Assembly: GCA_025774205.1 (NCBI GenBank)
Contig: JALGWK010000032.1
Location: forward strand, 1 to 13,290
Direction of reading: 5' to 3'
Source of the DNA: a bacterium
GTDB lineage: Bacteria; Blakebacterota; Blakebacteria; Blakebacterales; Blakebacteraceae
Length of the DNA stretch: 13,290 nucleotides
The stretch's first letter is position 1; the number at the start of each line of letters is the position of its first letter. Below are positions 1 through 7,267 of the stretch, in pieces. A model generated the notes under the pieces. That model did not search any database. It was not told the DNA's origin and saw nothing but the letters and a program-made list of their open reading frames with translations. A program made the translations under genes and the position numbers.

Positions 1-204
1 TCGGCGGATAGCCTTGCCGTGGGGATGGTTTTTACGATAGAACCGGGAATCTACGTACCTGGTCGGGGCGGTATGCGGATCGAGGATGATGTGCTGATGA
101 CCGACTCGGGCCCGGAGGTGCTGACCCGATTCTCACGATCACTCACGTTACCGCAGGAGACTGTCGGAGAAGGTGACGAAAGCGAGGGTAGCGCTGGCGC
201 ATGA
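1..204 (+). CDS. M24-family Xaa-Pro aminopeptidase, C-terminal part (5' partial)
   Basis: This is the last 67 codons of a gene that begins before the window. The reading frame is open from base 1. It carries the end of the pita-bread fold of M24 metallopeptidases: TIEPGIY, whose Glu (residue 14 of the fragment) is a metal ligand in this family, and RIEDDV, whose Glu (residue 28) is the second. Enzymes of this family remove an N-terminal residue preceding proline using two divalent metal ions in the cytoplasm. After the last motif there is a short acidic, Gly/Ser-rich tail. An M24 peptidase gene directly upstream of efp is a common bacterial arrangement, which supports the call. Aminopeptidase P and prolidase cannot be separated from this fragment. 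A 150-base gap separates it from efp, so it may or may not share a transcript with it. Confidence 0.88.
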   Translation, partial: SADSLAVGMVFTIEPGIYVPGRGGMRIEDDVLMTDSGPEVLTRFSRSLTLPQETVGEGDESEGSAGA

Positions 205-235
205 TGGCCAGGCGGTCGATTGGAAGTGACGGAGG

Positions 236-253
236 CGTAGCCACTGAGCTACG
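236..253 (+). repeat. Small perfect stem-loop between the M24 peptidase gene and efp
   Basis: CGTAGC (236-241), loop CACTGA, GCTACG (248-253) form a perfect 6-bp stem 31 bases after the peptidase stop codon. No T-run follows, so it is not a classical intrinsic terminator. It could be an mRNA 3'-end structure or a chance hairpin. Confidence 0.3.
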
Positions 254-311
254 TCGAGGAACTTACAGGAAGACCAACGCAGCCATCAGGATGCCAGCGT
301 TAACCGCAGCC

Positions 312-333
312 GGAGCCCGCTCCGAGAGGCTCC
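312..333 (+). repeat. Stem-loop in the efp leader
   Basis: GGAGCC (312-317) and GGCTCC (328-333) can pair around a 10-base loop, ending 21 bases before the efp ATG and next to the GAAGGA (335-340) that may serve as its ribosome-binding site. It could affect access to that site. A 6-bp GC-rich stem may also arise by chance in DNA of this composition. Confidence 0.25.
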
Positions 334-354
334 TGAAGGATTGAACGGACGACG

Positions 355-912
355 ATGGCGACAACGGCTGATTTTCGCAACGGGATGACCTTCCGCATGG
401 AGAAGGAACTGTGGAAGATCCTGGAGTTCCAACATGTGAAACCGGGGAAGGGTGGCGCCTTCGTGCGCACCAAACTTCGTCGCCTCTCTGATGGAGCGGT
501 AATCGAGAAGACCTTCAGGGCCGGTGAGAAGATCGATGAGATCCGCATCGTGGCGCGACAGATGCAGTACCTTTACGAGAGCAACGAGCTGTACTACTTC
601 ATGGACGAGGAAACCTTCGAGCAGATGCCGCTCAACCGGGACATGCTCGACGAGGCGATCCCCTACCTGAAGGAGAACATCGTGGTGAAGGTCCTCTGGC
701 ACGAGGAACAGCCGCTCTGGATCGAGGTGCCGCAGTTCGTCGAACTTGAGGTGGTCACGACCGATCCGGGTGTCAGGGGAGATACCGCCACCGGCGGTTC
801 GAAACCCGCCGAGCTTGAAACGGGCCTGAATGTCCAGGTCCCCCTGTTCATTAATGTGGGTGATATGATCAAGGTGGACTCATCGACCGGAGAGTATCTG
901 ACGCGGGTGTAA
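355..912 (+). CDS. efp: Elongation factor P
   Basis: The gene encodes the cytoplasmic translation factor that binds between the ribosomal P and E sites and relieves stalling at consecutive prolines. The 185-residue product has the usual family length and three-domain build. The domain I loop reads KPGKGGAF, placing the conserved, normally modified lysine at residue 32. The C-terminal domain ends with VGDMIKVDSSTGEYLTRV, the typical EF-P ending (oligonucleotide-binding fold, family signature region). The ATG fits the family N-terminus, and GAAGGA at 335-340 is a somewhat distant Shine-Dalgarno. No modification enzyme gene (epmA/epmB, earP or the ymfI type) is in the window, so the modification cannot be told. 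The gene is followed after 15 bases by accB and very likely heads the operon that runs to dapF. Confidence 0.97.
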   Translation: MATTADFRNGMTFRMEKELWKILEFQHVKPGKGGAFVRTKLRRLSDGAVIEKTFRAGEKIDEIRIVARQMQYLYESNELYYFMDEETFEQMPLNRDMLDEAIPYLKENIVVKVLWHEEQPLWIEVPQFVELEVVTTDPGVRGDTATGGSKPAELETGLNVQVPLFINVGDMIKVDSSTGEYLTRV

Positions 913-927
913 CCGGGAGAAGGCTGT

Positions 928-1410
928 ATGAACGAAGGGGAGATCCGAAGATTGATCACGATCCTCGAAGAGACGGGGATCGAGGAGATAGAGATACGCA
1001 GGTGGTGGGGGCGTACAATCCGCGTCTCCCGGAGGAGTGCCCATGGCGGGCAGCCCGTTCAGATGGCGGTCCCGGCACAGGTCCCTGTCGAACTGGCTCC
1101 GGCTCCCGGCGCTCCGCCTCCCGCCCCGGTCGAGCAGGAATCAGCTGAACAGTATTCCGAATCGACCCACTACATCATCCGCTCACCGATCGTCGGTACT
1201 TTCTACCGGGCTCCGGCTCCTGAATCCCCCCCGTACGTGGAGGTGGGAGACAGCATCAAGGCCGGGCAGGTGGTCTGCATTGTTGAGGCGATGAAGCTGA
1301 TGAATGAGATACAGGCTGAACAGGGCGGGAAGATCGTGAAGATCCTCATGGATGACGCCATGCCGGTCGAATACAACCAGATGATGATCGTCCTGGAACC
1401 GGAGGGATAA
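928..1410 (+). CDS. accB: Acetyl-CoA carboxylase biotin carboxyl carrier protein
   Basis: This is the biotinylated carrier subunit of acetyl-CoA carboxylase, which shuttles carboxyl-biotin between the carboxylase and transferase subunits in the first committed step of fatty-acid synthesis. The 160-residue protein has the normal layout: an N-terminal helical segment (about 1-35, MNEGEIRRLITILEETG), a Pro/Ala-rich flexible linker (about 45-75, with APAPGAPPPAPVE), and a biotinyl domain (about 83-160). The biotinylation motif is EAMKLMNE with the acceptor Lys at residue 123; the common form is EAMKM. GGGAGAAGG at 915-923 is a good ribosome-binding site for the ATG. Its partner accC is not adjacent: a pilus ATPase gene lies between, starting one base after the accB stop. 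The carboxyltransferase genes (accA/accD) are not in the window. Confidence 0.97.
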   Translation: MNEGEIRRLITILEETGIEEIEIRRWWGRTIRVSRRSAHGGQPVQMAVPAQVPVELAPAPGAPPPAPVEQESAEQYSESTHYIIRSPIVGTFYRAPAPESPPYVEVGDSIKAGQVVCIVEAMKLMNEIQAEQGGKIVKILMDDAMPVEYNQMMIVLEPEG

Positions 1411-1411
1411 G

Positions 1412-2497
1412 ATGGATATTGATCACCTTCTGGAGCAGATGGTCAAACACGGAGCCTCCGACCTGCACCTGCAGGAGAGTTTCAAACCATCGCTCCGGAT
1501 CGACGGCACCCTGCGCCGGCTCGATATGAAGCCTTCCTCCAGCGAGGACCTGAAAACAGCCCTCAAGAAGGTCCTGACCGACAAGCAGCACACCCGATTC
1601 ACGCAAACGAACGAAGGGGATGGCAGTTACCAGGTCGAGGAAATCGGGCGCTTCCGCGTCAACGCCTACCGGGCGCTGGACCTCCAGAACCTGGCGATTC
1701 GCTACATCCCGTTCGAGGTTCCGAAACTGGAGAGCCTCAACCTGCCGGACAAGATCCCCGAGCTCGCGTTGTCGAAACGGGGACTGGTCCTGGTGACCGG
1801 GGTGACCGGGAGCGGCAAGTCGACCACGCTGGCCGCCATGCTCCGGCACATCAATGAGAACATGAGGATGAAGATCATCACTCTTGAAGATCCGGTGGAA
1901 TTCCTCCATGAAGAGCAGCTCTGCAGTATCAGCCAGCGGGAGGTGGGGATCGACACTTCCGATTACCATACCGGCCTGACGCAGGTCTTCCGGCAGAATC
2001 CCGACGTGATCCTGCTCGGCGAGATCCGTGATGCCGCGGTGATGTCGGAGGCACTGGCCGGGGCCGAGACCGGTCACATGGTCTTCACCACCCTGCATAC
2101 TACGGATGCAAGGCACACCATCTCCCGGGTGCTCTCATTCTATCCCCCCCACGACCACCAGGCTATACGTGAACTCCTCTCCGGGGTCCTGGTAGCCACC
2201 ATCAGCATGAGACTCCTGCCCAAGAAGGAGGGCGGCAGAATCCCCGCCGTGGAACTGATGGTCAACACCGCCCTGATCTCGGAGATCATCGCCGAGGAGG
2301 GACGGCTGTACGAGTTGCCCCAGCTTATCCACGATGGTCACCTTCAGTATGGGATGCAGACCTTCGATCAGTGCATCCTGCAACAGTACCGGGACGGTCT
2401 CATTGACTACGAAATCGCCAGGGTTAATTCCAGCAACCCTTCCGAGTTCGACCTGGCAATCCAGGGGATCACCGGTGGTGGAGCAGAGAGCAAATGA
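1412..2497 (+). CDS. PilT/PilU-family type IV pilus retraction ATPase
   Basis: This is a hexameric cytoplasmic ATPase of the secretion-ATPase superfamily, of the type that drives pilus retraction (twitching). Over 361 residues it shows the N-terminal PAS-like part with GASDLHL (14-20), Walker A GVTGSGKST (130-138), the Asp box ITLEDPVEF (156-164), Walker B LLGEIRD (201-207) and the His box around TTLHTTDA (from 226). The AIRNLIRE-type motif of classical PilT is absent. The C-terminus instead has NTALISEII and GMQTFDQ, which is closer to PilU, so I give no PilT or PilU symbol. The start is one base after the accB stop, with GGAGGG (1401-1406) inside accB as ribosome-binding site. accC follows after 25 bases. 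No other pilus gene is present in the window, which makes its place inside the acc genes noteworthy. It could have a role other than twitching. Confidence 0.93.
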   Translation: MDIDHLLEQMVKHGASDLHLQESFKPSLRIDGTLRRLDMKPSSSEDLKTALKKVLTDKQHTRFTQTNEGDGSYQVEEIGRFRVNAYRALDLQNLAIRYIPFEVPKLESLNLPDKIPELALSKRGLVLVTGVTGSGKSTTLAAMLRHINENMRMKIITLEDPVEFLHEEQLCSISQREVGIDTSDYHTGLTQVFRQNPDVILLGEIRDAAVMSEALAGAETGHMVFTTLHTTDARHTISRVLSFYPPHDHQAIRELLSGVLVATISMRLLPKKEGGRIPAVELMVNTALISEIIAEEGRLYELPQLIHDGHLQYGMQTFDQCILQQYRDGLIDYEIARVNSSNPSEFDLAIQGITGGGAESK

Positions 2498-2522
2498 TGG
2501 CATTCCAGGGAGGGTGTGAACC

Positions 2523-3872
2523 GTGTTCCGCAAGGTCCTGATCGCCAACCGCGGTGAGATAGCTCTCCGGGTCATCCGCGCCTGTCGGGAACTGGGCGTC
2601 GGGACCGTGGCTGTCTTCAGTGAAGCCGACGCCGATGCCCTCCATGTCCGATTCGCGGATGAGGAGGTCTGTATCGGACCGCCCCAGAGTTCCGGTTCAT
2701 ACCTGAACATCCCTCATCTGATTGCCGCCGCGGAAATCACCAATGCCGAAGCGATCCATCCCGGGTACGGGTTCCTCGCCGAGAACGCCGGATTCGCGGA
2801 TGTCTGTGAGGAGCACGGCATCACCTTCATCGGACCCACTTCAGAACAGATCCGACTGATGGGTGACAAGGCGCAGGCGAAGACGCTGATGAGTGAAGCC
2901 GGGGTCCCGGTCACACCCGGATCGGGCGGGATTGTCCCCGATCTCGAGGCCGCCCGTGAGGTAGCCGATGAGATCGGTTACCCGGTCATGATCAAGGCGA
3001 CCGCCGGTGGCGGCGGCAAGGGGTTGAAACTGGCCCTCTCACCGGATGAACTCGAGTTGAGCCTGACCCTGGCCCAGTCTGAAGGGAAGGCGGCCTTCGG
3101 AAATCCCGACTGCTATATCGAGAAGGCGATCATCGATCCACGCCACATCGAGATCCAGCTCATGGGGGATGGAGAGGGGAACGCCGTCCACATGGGTGAG
3201 CGGGACTGCAGCCTGCAGCGGCGTCATCAGAAACTTGTGGAGGAGAGCCCTTCACCGGCGGTCACTCCTGAGATGCGGGTCGAGATCGGCGCCGCGGCGG
3301 TGGAGGGAGCGAAACGGGTCGATTACCGGGGCGCCGGCACGATTGAATTTCTCCTTGATGGGGATGGACGCTTCTATTTCATGGAGATGAACACGCGGAT
3401 ACAGGTGGAACACCCTGTCACCGAGGAAGTGACCGGCCTCGATCTGGTCAAGGAACAGATCCGGGTAGCCGCCGGCGAGGGACTTTCGGTCACCCAGGAG
3501 GAGATCTCCTTTGACGGCCACAGTATCGAGTGCCGGATCAATGCCGAGGATCCCGACAACAATTTTGCGCCTTCTCCCGGGCGGATCGAATCACTCCATC
3601 TTCCGGGGGGGACCGGGATCAGGGTCGACACCCACATCTACGCCGGTTACATGATCCCGCCCTACTACGATTCATTACTGGGCAAACTGATCTGCTGGGG
3701 TTCCACGAGGGCAGAGGCGATCGCCCGCATGAAGGGGGCTCTTGAAGAATTCGTCATCGAAGGCGTGAAAACAACGATCCCCCTTCATCTGAGGATCATG
3801 AGCGATCCCGTCTTCATTGAGGGGCTCGACGTGAACACTTCTTACATACCGAACCTGTTATCGGAGAGCTGA
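2523..3872 (+). CDS. accC: Acetyl-CoA carboxylase biotin carboxylase subunit
   Basis: The enzyme carboxylates the biotin carried by AccB using ATP and bicarbonate. The 449-residue length is standard. It begins with [15 protein letters not shown], the invariant N-terminal biotin carboxylase signature. The ATP-grasp domain contains Lys116 and Lys158, the glycine-rich loop GGGGKG (162-167) and His208. The metal and catalytic stretch [16 protein letters not shown] includes Glu288, Asn290 and Arg292. All key residues expected from the E. coli enzyme appear present. The start is a GTG at 2523, chosen because it gives the family N-terminus and has GGGAGGG (2508-2514) eight bases upstream. It is separated from accB by the pilus ATPase gene but is transcribed with it in all likelihood. 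gcvH follows after 43 bases. Confidence 0.97.
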   Translation: MFRKVLIANRGEIALRVIRACRELGVGTVAVFSEADADALHVRFADEEVCIGPPQSSGSYLNIPHLIAAAEITNAEAIHPGYGFLAENAGFADVCEEHGITFIGPTSEQIRLMGDKAQAKTLMSEAGVPVTPGSGGIVPDLEAAREVADEIGYPVMIKATAGGGGKGLKLALSPDELELSLTLAQSEGKAAFGNPDCYIEKAIIDPRHIEIQLMGDGEGNAVHMGERDCSLQRRHQKLVEESPSPAVTPEMRVEIGAAAVEGAKRVDYRGAGTIEFLLDGDGRFYFMEMNTRIQVEHPVTEEVTGLDLVKEQIRVAAGEGLSVTQEEISFDGHSIECRINAEDPDNNFAPSPGRIESLHLPGGTGIRVDTHIYAGYMIPPYYDSLLGKLICWGSTRAEAIARMKGALEEFVIEGVKTTIPLHLRIMSDPVFIEGLDVNTSYIPNLLSES

Positions 3873-3915
3873 TTTCCATCACGAGGCCGTGAGGCCGACA
3901 CGCGAGGGAAGAGAC

Positions 3916-4302
3916 ATGAACATCCCCCAGGATCTCGTCTACAGCAAAGAACACGAGTGGTGCCGCGTCGAGGGAGATGTCGCGGTCATCGGGATCACCG
4001 ACTTCGCCCAGGGAGAACTGGGGGACGTCGTGTTCCTGGAACTCCCCGAGACGGGGGACACCATCACCGCCGGTGATGAGTTCGGCACGATCGAGGCGGT
4101 CAAGGCGGTGGCGGAACTCTTTGCCCCGGTGAGCGGTGAGGTGGTTGAGGTCAACTCGGGCGTCATCGACGCTCCCGAGACGGTGAACGAGGACGCCTAC
4201 GGCAACGGCTGGATGGTCAAGGTCAACCTGAGTGACGCTTCCGAGGTCGGCAACCTCATGGACGCCGCCGGATATGAGGCGCTGATCGGAGAGGGTGAGT
4301 AA
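3916..4302 (+). CDS. gcvH: Glycine cleavage system H protein
   Basis: This is the lipoylated carrier of the glycine cleavage system, moving the aminomethyl group from P protein to T protein and presenting reduced lipoamide to the L protein. The 128-residue product has the usual length and the family start [14 protein letters not shown]. The lipoylation motif [12 protein letters not shown] places the lipoyl lysine at residue 63; ESVKA is the more usual form. The ATG at 3916 is preferred to the upstream in-frame GTG at 3889 because of GAGGGA (3904-3909) and the match to family N-termini. It is followed after five bases by gcvPA. The gap to accC contains a short direct repeat (GAGGCCG twice) but no room for a glycine riboswitch. 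Confidence 0.96.
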   Translation: MNIPQDLVYSKEHEWCRVEGDVAVIGITDFAQGELGDVVFLELPETGDTITAGDEFGTIEAVKAVAELFAPVSGEVVEVNSGVIDAPETVNEDAYGNGWMVKVNLSDASEVGNLMDAAGYEALIGEGE

Positions 4303-4307
4303 GGGGA

Positions 4308-5684
4308 GTGCGATTCACACCATCCGGTCCCGACGAACAGCTCGAACTCCTCTCCGAGATAGGGGTCGATAGATTCGAAGACCTCCTCGAGGGTGTTCCC
4401 GTCCACCTGCGGATGGATACCCCCATCCCGCTCCCGGAGGGGATCTCGGAGATGGAGGTGCTCAACGAGATCGGCGCCCTCGCCGCGAAGAACCGCGGAA
4501 CCGCCGAGCTCACCGGTTTTGCGGGCGGCGGCGCCTACGACCATTTCATCCCTTCGGCCATCGACAGCCTCATCTCCCGCTCTGAATTCACAACGGCGTA
4601 TACGCCGTACCAGAGCGAGGTGAGCCAGGGTACCCTGCAGGTCATCTACGAGTTCCAGTCGCTGGTAGCCGAGCTGATGGGCATGGATGTGGCCAACGCG
4701 AGTCTCTATGACGGGGCTCATGCCGTAGCGGAGGCGATGCTGCTCGCGCATGCCTCCCGCGGCGCCGACACGATCCTGGTGAGCGCCGGTCTCAATCCCC
4801 ACTTCATGAAGGTGCTCGAGACGTATGCCGCCGGGCTGCCGATCGAACTGCGGACCATCCCGCTGTCGTCTGACGGCCGGACCGACGCGGCTGCCCTGAA
4901 GGAGGCGCTCGTCGAACCTGTGGCCGGATTCATCCTCGCCCAGCCGAACTTCTACGGCTGTCTCGAGGACGCCGCCGGACTGACGGAGATCGTGAAGGCG
5001 TCGGGAGAGAAGAAACCGCCACTGGTGATCGGATCGGTCTATCCCATGAGCCTCGGCCTGATCGCGCCGCCCGGCGAATGGGGAGCCGACGTCGCCACAG
5101 CTGAAGGGCAGTCACTCGGACTCCCGCTCTCGCTCGGAGGCCCCTATCTGGGACTTTTTGCATGCCGGGATGAATACCTCAGGCGTCAACCAGGTCGGAT
5201 CATCGGGCGCACACTCGACCGGGACGGACGGGAATCGTATGTGCTGACACTGCAGACCAGGGAGCAGCACATCCGACGACAGAAGGCAACCAGCAACATC
5301 TGCACCAATCAGGGCCTCTGCGCGGCCTGGTCCACGGTCTACATGACCCTGCTGGGTCCCGGAGGACTTCGCGAGGTCGCGCATCACTGCTCCCGGAAGG
5401 CTGCCTGGCTGGCTGGCCTCCTGCGGGAGATACCCGGTGTGGAACTCACCTTCCCGGACACTCCCTTCTTCAACGAGTTCACTCTTTCGCTGCCGGCGGA
5501 CGCCGGCGGAGTTCTGCGCCGCCTGGCTGATCGTGGCTGGCTGGGGGGGATCGATCTCAAACGTTTCGGAGGGGACATGCCCGGAGACCTCCTCGTGGCC
5601 GTCACTGAACGGCGCTCCAGGGAGGAGATTGACGCTTTCGCGTCGGTGTTTGCCGATGCTGTCACGGGAGGAACCGGGGCATGA
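4308..5684 (+). CDS. gcvPA: Glycine dehydrogenase (decarboxylating) subunit 1, GcvPA
   Basis: This is the alpha half of the split P protein that decarboxylates glycine with PLP and passes the aminomethyl group to lipoylated GcvH. The 458-residue product starts MRFTPSGPDEQLELLSEIG, like other GcvPA proteins. Typical segments follow: FAGGGAYDHFIPSAID, YTPYQSEVSQGTLQ, EFQSLVAELMGMDVANASLYDGA, and ATSNICTNQGL near the C-terminal third. The PLP lysine is expected in the partner GcvPB, not here. The start is GTG at 4308, and GAGGGTGAG (4291-4299), inside the end of gcvH, is the likely ribosome-binding site. The final ATGA overlaps the start of gcvPB, so the two halves are probably translationally coupled, which would help make equal amounts of the two subunits. 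Confidence 0.96.
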   Translation: MRFTPSGPDEQLELLSEIGVDRFEDLLEGVPVHLRMDTPIPLPEGISEMEVLNEIGALAAKNRGTAELTGFAGGGAYDHFIPSAIDSLISRSEFTTAYTPYQSEVSQGTLQVIYEFQSLVAELMGMDVANASLYDGAHAVAEAMLLAHASRGADTILVSAGLNPHFMKVLETYAAGLPIELRTIPLSSDGRTDAAALKEALVEPVAGFILAQPNFYGCLEDAAGLTEIVKASGEKKPPLVIGSVYPMSLGLIAPPGEWGADVATAEGQSLGLPLSLGGPYLGLFACRDEYLRRQPGRIIGRTLDRDGRESYVLTLQTREQHIRRQKATSNICTNQGLCAAWSTVYMTLLGPGGLREVAHHCSRKAAWLAGLLREIPGVELTFPDTPFFNEFTLSLPADAGGVLRRLADRGWLGGIDLKRFGGDMPGDLLVAVTERRSREEIDAFASVFADAVTGGTGA

Positions 5685-7267
5685 GCACGAACAAGCCCGC
5701 ACCCGACTGCCGGGAACCCGAACTCGGCGGCGCCGGCGCAATAGGGGATGAGGTCGTCTCGAGGGCGGCCACGGTCATCGCGAGCGGCTGGTCATCCGCT
5801 CCCGAACCTCTCTCGATCGAGATGAGCCGGACCGGGCGGAGGGGATTTTACCTTCCCGCGCTGGACGTTCCCGATGGAGAGGATCATCTCCCCGGGGAGA
5901 TGCGTCGCGCAAAAGCTCCGGCCTGGCCGGAGATGAGCGAGAACGAAGTGGTGCGGCACTTCATCAGATTGAGTGCCATGAACCATCACGTCGACAAGGC
6001 TCTCTATCCGCTCGGGTCGTGCACGATGAAGTACAACCCGAAGATGAACGAAGTGGCGGCCCGAATGCCCGGCCTGGCGGGACTGCACCCCCTCCAGCCG
6101 GCTGAGACCATCCAGGGAGCGCTCGAGCTGATGTGGATGCTGGAACGTCAGCTGGCGGCGGTCTCCGGTTTCGACGCTGTCAGCCTGCAGCCTTCCGCGG
6201 GTGCCCAGGGTGAACTCACCGGACTCATGGTGATCCGGGCCTGGCATGAGTCACGCGGGGAGGGGGAGATGAGGAAGCGGGTTCTGCTCCCCGATTCCGC
6301 CCACGGCACGAATCCGGCCAGCGTAACCCTCAATGGCTATGTCACCGAGGAACTGAAGAGCGACGAGAGCGGCCGGGTCGATCTCGACACGCTGGAACAT
6401 GCTCTGGGTGAGGACGTGGCGTGCCTGATGATCACCAATCCCAACACCCTCGGACTCTTCGAGCCGAACATCGATCGCATCTGTGAACTGGTCCATGCCG
6501 CCGGCGGACTGGTGTATATGGACGGCGCCAACCTGAACGCGCTCATGGGGATCGTGCGCCCCGCCGAGGTGGGGGTCGATGTCATGCATTTCAATCTCCA
6601 TAAGACCTTCAGCACACCTCACGGCGGGGGAGGTCCGGGCGCGGGCCCGATCGGTGTAACCACCGATCTGGAACCCTTCCTGCCGGTCCCCCGCGTCCAC
6701 CGCGACGAGGGTGATGGTGAAGCGGGGCATGACCGGTTCGATCTTGAATGGGACCGTCCCTCAAGCATCGGCAAGGTGCATGCCTCTTTCGGCAATTTCG
6801 GCGTGCTCGTCAGGGCCTGGACCTACATCCGCGCGCTCGGTTCCGACGGACTGGCCGATGTCAGCCGGGCGGCGGTGATCAACGCCAACTATCTTCTGAG
6901 CAAGGTCACCGATCACTACCACCTGCCGTATTCCGATCGGTGCATGCATGAGTTCGTCCTGTCGGGCTGCCTTCAGAAGTCGCAACACGGTGTAGCGACT
7001 ACCGACATCGCCAAGCGTCTGCTCGATTACGGCTTCTATGCTCCAACGGTGTATTTTCCCCTGATCGTCCCGGAGGCGATCATGATCGAACCGACCGAGA
7101 CTGAGACACGGGAATCCCTCGATCTCTACGCGCAGGCGCTCATCGAGATCGCACGCGCCGCGGGGGAGGATCCCGATCTGGTACGGGAGGCGCCTCACAA
7201 TACTCCTGTCCGCCGTCCTGATGAGGTGCAGGCGGCAAAATTCCCAGACCTGCGGTGGCGCGTATAA
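5681..7267 (+). CDS. gcvPB: Glycine dehydrogenase (decarboxylating) subunit 2, GcvPB
   Basis: This is the PLP-binding beta half of the split P protein. Over 528 residues it shows LGSCTMKYNPKMNE (about 111-124), LQPSAGAQGEL (169-179), PDSAHGTNPAS (204-214), and HFNLHKTFSTPHGGGGPG (303-320), where Lys308 is the expected Schiff-base lysine. The family usually begins near the EMSRTGRRGFYLP stretch (48-60). The roughly 40 residues before it are Gly/Ala/Ser-rich and look like an extra N-terminal tail, unless translation starts further in. The ATG overlaps the gcvPA stop by four bases. gcvT (aminomethyltransferase) and the L protein gene are absent from this cluster and must be elsewhere if the system is complete. 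The 3' end overlaps the next gene by 13 bases. Confidence 0.96.
   Translation: MSTNKPAPDCREPELGGAGAIGDEVVSRAATVIASGWSSAPEPLSIEMSRTGRRGFYLPALDVPDGEDHLPGEMRRAKAPAWPEMSENEVVRHFIRLSAMNHHVDKALYPLGSCTMKYNPKMNEVAARMPGLAGLHPLQPAETIQGALELMWMLERQLAAVSGFDAVSLQPSAGAQGELTGLMVIRAWHESRGEGEMRKRVLLPDSAHGTNPASVTLNGYVTEELKSDESGRVDLDTLEHALGEDVACLMITNPNTLGLFEPNIDRICELVHAAGGLVYMDGANLNALMGIVRPAEVGVDVMHFNLHKTFSTPHGGGGPGAGPIGVTTDLEPFLPVPRVHRDEGDGEAGHDRFDLEWDRPSSIGKVHASFGNFGVLVRAWTYIRALGSDGLADVSRAAVINANYLLSKVTDHYHLPYSDRCMHEFVLSGCLQKSQHGVATTDIAKRLLDYGFYAPTVYFPLIVPEAIMIEPTETETRESLDLYAQALIEIARAAGEDPDLVREAPHNTPVRRPDEVQAAKFPDLRWRV

Noticed and set aside
3873-3915. Glycine riboswitch before gcvH
   Set aside because: Only 43 bases separate accC and gcvH, too short for a glycine aptamer, and no typical aptamer motifs are seen.
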